Below, one piece after another: positions 8,370 to 15,199 of a stretch of DNA of 64,000 bases (the first letter of the stretch is position 1; every line of letters begins with the position of its first letter). Made by a program: the position numbers and the translations under genes. The notes under the pieces were generated by a model. The model was not told where the DNA came from, searched no databases, and saw only the letters and a program-made list of their open reading frames with translations. This DNA is from JAWKIW01 sp046331175. Its GTDB lineage: Bacteria; Actinomycetota; Acidimicrobiia; Acidimicrobiales; Acidimicrobilacustridaceae. The stretch lies in NCBI GenBank assembly GCA_046331175.1, contig JAXLRI010000016.1, positions 1 to 64,000 on the forward strand, in the 5' to 3' direction.

Positions 8370-9353
8370 ATGGTGGATCCGACGAACAGCCCCGCCGGCC
8401 CTGCGCCGGTGGCGCGGCGGGCGGCAGGTGGTCGCCGCCTCGCCGGCGCCCTGGTCGTCCTGGTCGCCGCGGTCGGAACCGTCACGGCGTGCACGGCGGC
8501 GCCCACGAGCGCGCCGGCGACGACCGCCACGCCGGCGACCACCACGGTCATCGCAGCGTGCCGTGCGGGTGACCACGAGCTCGTCCACGACGGCGTCGCC
8601 CGCCGGTACCGGCTTGCCGTGCCCGACGGCGCCACCGCCCCCCCACCGCTGGTCGTCGACCTCCACGGCCACGGCGGCTCCATCGAGAAGCAGGACGCCA
8701 ACACCGGGCTGTCGGCCGCAGGGACCACCCGGGGCTTCGCCGTGGTCACCCCGCAGGCGCTCGGGGAGCCGAGCCGCTGGAACTTCCGGCGCCAGGCGGA
8801 CCAGCCCGACGACCTCGGCTTCCTCGACGCGCTGCTCACCGACCTGATCGGGCGGGGCTGTGCCGACCCCGATCGCATCTACGCTGCCGGCCACTCCAAC
8901 GGCGCCGCCTTCGCCGCCGTGCTGGCCTGCAGCCCGCCCAACCGCTTGGCCGCGGTCGCCATGGTCTCGGCCACCACCCCGGCGGCCTGCCCGGACGGCA
9001 TCGCGCCGGCGGTGCTGGCGATCGCGGGTACCGCCGACCCGACGGTGCCCTACGACGGCAAGGCCGGCGTCGCACCACCGGCGAACGCCACCATCGACGC
9101 CTATGCCGACCGGTACGGGTGCAGTGTCCCCACGGCGGGCGAGCCGTGGCCGGGCGTCCGCCGCCGCGCCCACCTCGACTGCCGCGGCGGGGCGGCCGTG
9201 GTGCTCGACACCGTCGAGGGCGGGCTGCACCCCTGGCCGGGTGGCCCGGCCGCGCAGCTCGAGGCCAACAGCGCCGCCGGGCGCACGTTCCCGGCGACCG
9301 AGGAGGTCCTGACCTTCTTCGACGGCCGGCGCCGGACCTGGCCCGAGGGCTGA
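8370..9353 (+). CDS. LpqC-like secreted esterase lipoprotein (PHB depolymerase family)
   Basis: A 327-residue alpha/beta-hydrolase of the polyhydroxybutyrate depolymerase / feruloyl esterase group, similar in layout to mycobacterial LpqC. Residues 1-41 form a signal peptide ending in the lipobox VTAC, so the protein is probably lipid-anchored outside the membrane, followed by an Ala/Thr-rich linker. The oxyanion segment VVDLHGHGG, the nucleophile elbow GHSNGA, the acid-bearing IAGTADPTVPYDG and a late His in GGLHPWPG complete the catalytic set. Natural substrate unknown; short-chain or aromatic esters are likely. The gene seems leaderless. It converges on the DUF1801 gene with 35 bases between. 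Confidence 0.82.
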   Translation: MVDPTNSPAGPAPVARRAAGGRRLAGALVVLVAAVGTVTACTAAPTSAPATTATPATTTVIAACRAGDHELVHDGVARRYRLAVPDGATAPPPLVVDLHGHGGSIEKQDANTGLSAAGTTRGFAVVTPQALGEPSRWNFRRQADQPDDLGFLDALLTDLIGRGCADPDRIYAAGHSNGAAFAAVLACSPPNRLAAVAMVSATTPAACPDGIAPAVLAIAGTADPTVPYDGKAGVAPPANATIDAYADRYGCSVPTAGEPWPGVRRRAHLDCRGGAAVVLDTVEGGLHPWPGGPAAQLEANSAAGRTFPATEEVLTFFDGRRRTWPEG

Positions 9354-9388
9354 GCGAGCGTCCGGCCACCTGACCGGCCGACGACCAC

Positions 9389-9823
9389 CTAGGCCAGCGT
9401 GACCCGATCGCCCGAGGTGGCGACGACGTGGGCGAACGATGCCGCGAGCAGCGCGCTCAACACGTCGAGGTCGACCTTGTCGAGGCGGGTCAGGTACAGG
9501 CAGCCCTTCCCCAGCTTGTGCGGACCCAGGCGGCCGAGCAGGTCCTCCCGACCGCCGAAGCCGTCGAGCAGGTACACGACCGTGTTGGCCTTCCGCGGGG
9601 CGAACCCGATGATGGCCGTGGTGCCCGAGTGACCGCTGTCGTAGGTGTAGTCGACCGACCCGAAGCCGATGATCGACGGCCCCCACAGCTTCGGCTTCAG
9701 CCCCGTCACCTCGCGGAGGAGCTGCACCAGGGCCTTGGCGTCGCGGCGGCGGACGTCGTCGGTGATCCCGTCGAGGAAGGCCCGCACCGAGGCGCCGGTG
9801 GGCTTGGTCTTCTGCTCGGCCAT
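9389..9823 (-). CDS. DUF1801 domain protein
   Basis: A 144-residue protein of the DUF1801 (YdhG/YdeI-like) family, recognised from VRAFLDGITDDVRRRDAKAL, KLWGPSIIGFGSVDYTYDSG and the C-terminal DVLSALLAASF. These small single-domain proteins resemble a common-fold group with ferredoxin-like or iron-chaperone-like structure, but no activity is established. The start ATG 9823 begins MAEQKTKPTGASV; a longer open frame upstream is Arg/Pro-rich and passes through the palindromic regulatory region, so it is rejected. Convergent with the esterase; divergent from the large secreted protein. Confidence 0.8.
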   Translation of the reverse strand: MAEQKTKPTGASVRAFLDGITDDVRRRDAKALVQLLREVTGLKPKLWGPSIIGFGSVDYTYDSGHSGTTAIIGFAPRKANTVVYLLDGFGGREDLLGRLGPHKLGKGCLYLTRLDKVDLDVLSALLAASFAHVVATSGDRVTLA

Positions 9824-9919
9824 CGCCCGAGCGTAGGGGGTCCGCCGCGCGTGCCGGGCCTCGCCGCCGAGGCCGCCGGGGGCCACCGGATCGGCGCCGG
9901 CAGCCGGTCCGAGTCGCCG

Positions 9920-9977
9920 ATCCGTGAGGTGGATCCGTGACCTCACGGATGCCGGATCGGGGCCGGCTCCGTACGTT
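9920..9977 (+). promoter_or_regulatory. palindromic operator and -10 element upstream of the Calx-beta protein
   Basis: ATCCGTGAGGT (9920-9930) and ACCTCACGGAT (9940-9950) form a perfect 11-base inverted repeat around a 9-base loop. Within it the octamer ATCCGTGA occurs forward at 9920 and 9933 and reversed at 9943. A -10-like TACGTT lies at 9972-9977, so the dyad covers the expected -35 region, as for an operator. A GGGAGGT ribosome site follows at 10007-10013. Which protein binds is unknown. Confidence 0.5.
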
Positions 9978-10020
9978 CCCAGGGCCGACATCGGTCGGCG
10001 GTACTCGGGAGGTACCTGAC

Positions 10021-13000
10021 GTGATGGCTCTGCTCCGCCGCGCCTGCGCGCACGCCCTCCGGCCTCGGGCCGGATCCCCCGCCGCCCACGGCGGCCTCCG
10101 TCGTGGCCACCGGGCGACCGCCCTGGTGCTCGTCGTGGCCCTGCTGGCCGGGTCCGTCGTCGGCTCGCTCGCCGCGGTCGTGGGTTCGGCCGTGAGCGCC
10201 ACACCGGCGTCAGCCGCCGCGTGCAAGACGTGGATCGGCACGGGCACGTCGGCTCGCTTCCACGACGCTGCCAACTGGTCGCCGGCCGGCGTGCCGACGG
10301 CGACCGACTGCGTCCTGAGCGGGTCGACCCAGACCGACATCGTGGTCGACGCCGACGCCACCGTCACCAGCTGGGACATCGGCAGCGGCATCAAGGACCT
10401 CGTCATCACCAACAACGCCACCTTCCGCCTCGCCGACACCTCCGCCACCTCTCGGCTCCACGCCGTGACCGGTCAGAGCGGTCGCTTCCTCACCGACAAC
10501 GCCAGCACGGCCATCGGCGAGCTCACCGTCCTCCTCGGGGACACGTTCACGCTGGCGGGTCCCGGCGCGACGAGGGTGGGCGACGGCTTCATCGCCGGGT
10601 CGCTGCGGGTGGGCAAGACCGACCTCGTCGGCGGCCTGCCCCGAGACGCGGACCTCACGCTCTCGCTCCACACCCGGATCCCGGGTCAGATCCTCGTCGA
10701 CGGCCCGAGCGCATCGTCGATGCGCCTGATCGAGGGCACGCAGGGGACGGGCGCGGGCAACATGTTCGGGACCACGGCCTCCATCTCCAACGGCGCCCAC
10801 GGATCCACCGTCGTGGCCAGCGATGCCCGCCTGGAGGTGCGCGCCAACCAGCACCTCCACGTCGCCGGCGTCTTCACCCTCGAGCGCGTCGTCAACAGCG
10901 GGATCGAGGCGCAGGCGGCGATCGAGGTCGAGGCGACGGGACGACTGACCTTCGCCAGCGGCCTCACCAACTACAACGCCACCGACGACGCCCTGGAGCG
11001 CGGCCAGTGGACCGTCGGCGGTCGGATCGACCTGCCCGGACCGCTGGCCGTCAACCGGGCCGAGGTCACCTACGAGGGGGGCGACTTCTTCACCGCCGAC
11101 GCCGTCACCCGCCCCACCGCCAACGAGCGGGTCCTGGTGGTCGGCCGAACGATGGCCTTCGCCGGCATGAGCAACCGGATCGGGCCGCTGGCCGGGCAGC
11201 CGGACCTCTTCATCGGGCTGCCCGGGAACCAGAACACCCTGATCCCCACGACCATGACCGTCGGCGGGTCCGGGCTGCAGAGCGAACGGGGCACGGTCAC
11301 GCTTCGCCAGGGCCACACGCTGGACTGCACGGTCCCGTGTGCCACCCGGGACACGGTGACCACCTTGTCCGGGTCGGTCGTCGGCACCATCGACGTCGAC
11401 GACGTGCCCGGCGGGGTCCTCGGCATCGCCAGTCCCGGTCGCCTGGGATCCTCGTTGCCCCCCAGCCACATCGACCGGCTGCAGCTGGCCTCCGACGCCA
11501 CCACCGCCTTCGACGTGTCGGTGTTCTTCCCCGGCCTCAACGCCCACTTCGACGTCGACGAGGCAGAGGTGCACGGCACGCTCCGGCTCGACAACGCCAG
11601 CTCGGACACGCTCCCCCACGTGTTCCAGGCCGGAGACGAGGTCCCCATCATCCGATCGGCCACCCCGATCGTCGGTGGCTTCGACACGGTGGCGTTCAGC
11701 GCCCTCAACGACGGCCTCACGTGGGATCTGGTCATCACCCCGACCACCATCACCGCGGTGGTGAAGCAACGGCCGCGCGTCTCGTTCGGCACGACCACGA
11801 GCCAGCGGATCGAGGGCACCGGCGGCACCACCGCCGACAACATCGAGGTGGCGCTCACGAGCGCCTTCTCCTACCCGACGAAGGTCGCGGTGGGGCTGGC
11901 GGGCGGGACGGCCACCGTCAACACCGACTTCACCGTCCCGGCCCTGGCGTCGGGGTTCGTCACCGTGCCGGCGAACGCGAGGTCCGTCACGGTGCCGGTG
12001 CAGATCGTGGGGGACGCGATCGACGAGCCGGACGAGACGTTCGGACTGGCCCTCTTCGCGAACGAGTTCTACGCGAAGGCCCCCGCGACGCCGGCCCACA
12101 CGACCACGATCGTGAACGACGACGGGGCGGCTCCCGTGCTCTCCATCGCCGATGCCACCAAGACCGAGGGCACCGCCCTCACCTCCAACGCGACCATCAC
12201 GCTCAGCCGGGCCGGGTCCACGGTGCTGCCGTCCACGGTGACGGTGACGTCCTCGAACGGGACGGCCACGGCCGGAAGCGACTACACCGCCGTGTCCACG
12301 ACGGTCACCTTCGCCGCCGGCGAGACCACCAAGAGCGTCATCGTCCCGGTGTCGGGCGACGTCGTTCCCGAGGCCGACGAGACCGTCCTGCTCACGCTCT
12401 CCAACCCCACCAACGGGTCGCTCGGCACCGACATCGGAACGCTCACCATCGTCAACGACGACGGCCCGCTGCCGGTCCTCTCGGTGGCCGACGTGACCGT
12501 CACCGAGGGCACCGGCGGGACCACGACCGCCACCGTGACCGTGACCAGGACCGGCTCGAGCCTCGGCGGCATCAACGCCACCGTGTCGGTCACCTCGGGG
12601 TCGGCGACGGCCGGCAGCGACTTCACGGCCACGACCGCCAACCTGTCGTTCGGCACCGGTGTCACCACCCGCACCTTCACCGTGGCGATCACCCCCGACA
12701 GCGTCGCGGAGCCCGTCGAGCTGGCCAACGTCACCATCACCGGGATCAGCGGGGCCACCATCGGCCAGGGCACGGCCGCCATCCAGATCCGGGACGACGA
12801 TCCCGCCGTGCAGCTCGCCCTCGCCAACGTGCAGAAGGTGGAGGGCGACACCGGCACGACCAACCTGACGCTCCTCTTGGTCCGGTCGACCAGCCTCGGC
12901 CCGGCCACGCCGTCGGTGCGCGTGGCCACGGCCAACGGCACCGCCGCCGCCCCCGGCGACTACACCGCCGTCGACCAGACCGTGACCTTCGGGTCGGGCA

Positions 13001-14955
13001 ACACCACCGCTCTGGTCAACATCCCGATCAAGGGCGACCAGACGGCCGAAGGTGACGAGACCTTCACCGTCGCCCTGTCGAACCCGTCGGCCGGCGCCGT
13101 CCTCGGCGCCGTCGCCTCCACCACGGTCAAGATCGTGGACGACGACGGCCCGATCCCGTCGCTCACGGTGGCCGACCAGGAGCTGGTCGAGCCGGGCGGC
13201 TCGTCGGCGGTGCGTTCGATCCGGGTCACCCGCACCGGCGGGACCGACGGCACCGTCGTGTTCCGCACGACCGTGACCGCCGGCAGCGCCACCAACCCCT
13301 CCGACGTCCTGACCGGCGTCACCGACGCGAACATCCCCGTCGGCGCCAGCTTCGTCGACGTGCCCGTGACCCTGGGCGGCGACGCCACCCCTGAGGACGA
13401 CGAGATCTTCACCGTCGCGCTGTCCAACGTGGTCGGTGCCACCGTCGCCGACGGCACGGCGACCATGACCATCCACGACGACGACCCCCGCATCGTCGTC
13501 GAGTCGACCGCGGTCTCGGTCGCCGAGGGCGACGCCGGGCTGAAGGCCGCCACGGTCACGCTGCGACGATCGACCACGTTCGGGCCGGCCACCCCATCGG
13601 TGAAGATCGCCACCGCCAACGGCACCGCCACCGGGGGCACCGACTTCGTCGCCACCGCCGGCACCACCGTCACCTTCGCCGCCGGCTCACCCACGGCCAC
13701 CGTGAACCTCGGCATCAACGGCGACACCACGGTCGAGCCCGACGAGACGTTCACGGCGACGATCAGCACGCCCTCGGCCGGCGCGGTGATCGGGGCGCCG
13801 GCCACGGCGACGGTCACCATCGCCAACGACGACGGACCGCGCTTCCACGCCCTGAGCCCGGGCCGGCTGCTGGACTCCCGCGACGGCACCGGCACCACCG
13901 CCACCAAGTGGCAGGCCGCCCAGACCCGCAGCGTCCAGATCACCGGCCAGCAGGGCGTCCCCGCCACCGGCGTCAGCGCCGTCGTCCTCAACGTCACCGT
14001 CACCGGCCCCACCGCCGGCAGCCACCTCCGCCTCTTCCCCACCGGCACCACCCTCCCCAACGCCTCCTCCATCAACTTCAACGGCGGGCAGACCATCGCC
14101 AACATGGCGGTGGTCAAGCTGGGGACCGGTGGGAAGATCGACATCTTCAACAACTCGGGCCAGGTCGACGTCCTGGCCGACGTGGTCGGCTACTACGACG
14201 ACGGCACCGCCGGCGGTGACCGCTACACCGCCTTGAGCCCGGGTCGGCTCCTGGACTCCCGCGACGGCACCGGCACCACCGCCACCAAGTGGCAGGCCGC
14301 CCAGACCCGCAGCGTCCAGATCACCGGCCAGCAGGGCGTCCCCGCCACCGGCGTCAGCGCCGTCGTCCTCAACGTCACCGTCACCGGCCCCACCGCCGGC
14401 AGCCACCTCCGCCTCTTCCCCACCGGCACGGCCGTGCCCAACGCCTCGTCCATCAACTTCGACGCCGGCCAGACCATCGCCAACGGCGCGGTCGTGAAGC
14501 TGGGGACCGGCGGGAGGATCGACGTCTTCAACAACTCCGGGCAGGTCGACGTGATCGCCGACGTCGTCGGCTACTACAGCGCCGATGGCGACGTGTTCAC
14601 GCCGCTGAACCCGGGTCGTCTGCTGGACTCCCGCGACGGCACCGGCACCACCGCCACCAAGTGGCAGGCCGCCCAGACCCGCAGCGTCCAGATCACCGGC
14701 CAGCAGGGCGTCCCCGCCACCGGCGTCAGCGCCGTCGTCCTCAACGTCACCGTCACCGGCCCCACCGCCGGCAGCCACCTGCGCCTCTTCCCCACCGGCA
14801 CCACCCTTCCCAACGCCTCCAGCATCAACTTCAACGGCGGCCAGACGGTGGCCAACCTGGTGGTGGTCAAGGTCGGGGCCGGCGGGAAGATCGACATCTT
14901 CAACAACTCGGGGCAGGTCGACGTGATCGCCGACGTCGTCGGCTGGTTCGGCTGA
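10021..14955 (+). CDS. large secreted Calx-beta repeat protein
   Basis: A 1644-residue exported protein. Residues 1-65 hold a long Arg-rich N-region, a hydrophobic core and an ATPASAAA cleavage region. Residues ~66-580 look like a repetitive beta-solenoid, starting CKTWIGTGTSARFHDAANWS. Residues ~586-1271 contain six Calx-beta domains, each ending in a DDG/DDP signature such as TIVNDDG, IRDDDP, IVDDDG, IHDDDP and IANDDG; these bind calcium in other proteins. Residues ~1274-1644 are three ~120-residue repeats (GRLLDSRDGTGT ... DVIADVVGYY) common in actinobacterial secreted proteins. No sortase motif or membrane anchor follows. GTG 10021 fits the GGGAGGT site (8-base spacing) better than ATG 10024. 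A calcium-stabilised adhesin or matrix protein is a reasonable inference. Confidence 0.85.
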   Translation: MMALLRRACAHALRPRAGSPAAHGGLRRGHRATALVLVVALLAGSVVGSLAAVVGSAVSATPASAAACKTWIGTGTSARFHDAANWSPAGVPTATDCVLSGSTQTDIVVDADATVTSWDIGSGIKDLVITNNATFRLADTSATSRLHAVTGQSGRFLTDNASTAIGELTVLLGDTFTLAGPGATRVGDGFIAGSLRVGKTDLVGGLPRDADLTLSLHTRIPGQILVDGPSASSMRLIEGTQGTGAGNMFGTTASISNGAHGSTVVASDARLEVRANQHLHVAGVFTLERVVNSGIEAQAAIEVEATGRLTFASGLTNYNATDDALERGQWTVGGRIDLPGPLAVNRAEVTYEGGDFFTADAVTRPTANERVLVVGRTMAFAGMSNRIGPLAGQPDLFIGLPGNQNTLIPTTMTVGGSGLQSERGTVTLRQGHTLDCTVPCATRDTVTTLSGSVVGTIDVDDVPGGVLGIASPGRLGSSLPPSHIDRLQLASDATTAFDVSVFFPGLNAHFDVDEAEVHGTLRLDNASSDTLPHVFQAGDEVPIIRSATPIVGGFDTVAFSALNDGLTWDLVITPTTITAVVKQRPRVSFGTTTSQRIEGTGGTTADNIEVALTSAFSYPTKVAVGLAGGTATVNTDFTVPALASGFVTVPANARSVTVPVQIVGDAIDEPDETFGLALFANEFYAKAPATPAHTTTIVNDDGAAPVLSIADATKTEGTALTSNATITLSRAGSTVLPSTVTVTSSNGTATAGSDYTAVSTTVTFAAGETTKSVIVPVSGDVVPEADETVLLTLSNPTNGSLGTDIGTLTIVNDDGPLPVLSVADVTVTEGTGGTTTATVTVTRTGSSLGGINATVSVTSGSATAGSDFTATTANLSFGTGVTTRTFTVAITPDSVAEPVELANVTITGISGATIGQGTAAIQIRDDDPAVQLALANVQKVEGDTGTTNLTLLLVRSTSLGPATPSVRVATANGTAAAPGDYTAVDQTVTFGSGNTTALVNIPIKGDQTAEGDETFTVALSNPSAGAVLGAVASTTVKIVDDDGPIPSLTVADQELVEPGGSSAVRSIRVTRTGGTDGTVVFRTTVTAGSATNPSDVLTGVTDANIPVGASFVDVPVTLGGDATPEDDEIFTVALSNVVGATVADGTATMTIHDDDPRIVVESTAVSVAEGDAGLKAATVTLRRSTTFGPATPSVKIATANGTATGGTDFVATAGTTVTFAAGSPTATVNLGINGDTTVEPDETFTATISTPSAGAVIGAPATATVTIANDDGPRFHALSPGRLLDSRDGTGTTATKWQAAQTRSVQITGQQGVPATGVSAVVLNVTVTGPTAGSHLRLFPTGTTLPNASSINFNGGQTIANMAVVKLGTGGKIDIFNNSGQVDVLADVVGYYDDGTAGGDRYTALSPGRLLDSRDGTGTTATKWQAAQTRSVQITGQQGVPATGVSAVVLNVTVTGPTAGSHLRLFPTGTAVPNASSINFDAGQTIANGAVVKLGTGGRIDVFNNSGQVDVIADVVGYYSADGDVFTPLNPGRLLDSRDGTGTTATKWQAAQTRSVQITGQQGVPATGVSAVVLNVTVTGPTAGSHLRLFPTGTTLPNASSINFNGGQTVANLVVVKVGAGGKIDIFNNSGQVDVIADVVGWFG
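13841..14955 (+). repeat. three C-terminal coding repeats with near-identical cores
   Basis: Three in-frame units of about 360-375 bases start near 13841, 14221 and 14596. Their 179-base cores (13870-14048, 14251-14429, 14623-14801) are identical in copies 1 and 2, and copy 3 differs at one base (14781). Outside the cores the copies diverge clearly. This patchiness suggests recent gene conversion or unequal crossing-over. Confidence 0.92.
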
Positions 14956-14999
14956 CCTGCACCGGGTCCGGGGTGGCCGGCGACGGGGCCGCCCCTCGA

Positions 15000-15025
15000 C
15001 CCCACCGTCCCATCACGCGGTGGGG
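15000..15025 (+). terminator. candidate hairpin terminator after the Calx-beta gene
   Basis: CCCCACCG (15000-15007) pairs with CGGTGGGG (15018-15025) across a 10-base loop, 44 bases after the stop. No T-tract follows, as is usual in GC-rich actinobacteria. Confidence 0.4.
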
Positions 15026-15185
15026 ACCTCCCCCCGTGCCGGCGGCGCCTCCGGGTGCCGTCGGCACGGGCACCGAGTCGATCGGCCCCGGCATCGCGGG
15101 GCGGGTCCGCATCAGGAGCCGCGGCCAGGTCGGGGACCACCGGTCGGCGGACCGGTGAGGGCCCCGCCGGGCGGTGGCGGTTGGG

Positions 15186-15191
15186 TAGCGT
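15186..15191 (+). promoter_or_regulatory. -10 element (TAGCGT) for LuxR-type regulator
   Basis: TAGCGT lies 8 bases before GTG 15200 with no ribosome site between, consistent with a leaderless transcript. Confidence 0.4.
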
Positions 15192-15199
15192 CACGGCTC

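Noticed and set aside
9354..9388. Hairpin CGGCC...GGCCG as a terminator between convergent genes
   Set aside because: The stem is only 5 bases and there is no T-tract; too weak to call.
6552..10448. A very long minus-strand open frame crossing several genes
   Set aside because: Product is Arg/Gly/Asp-rich with no domain and runs opposite well-supported SDR and esterase genes.
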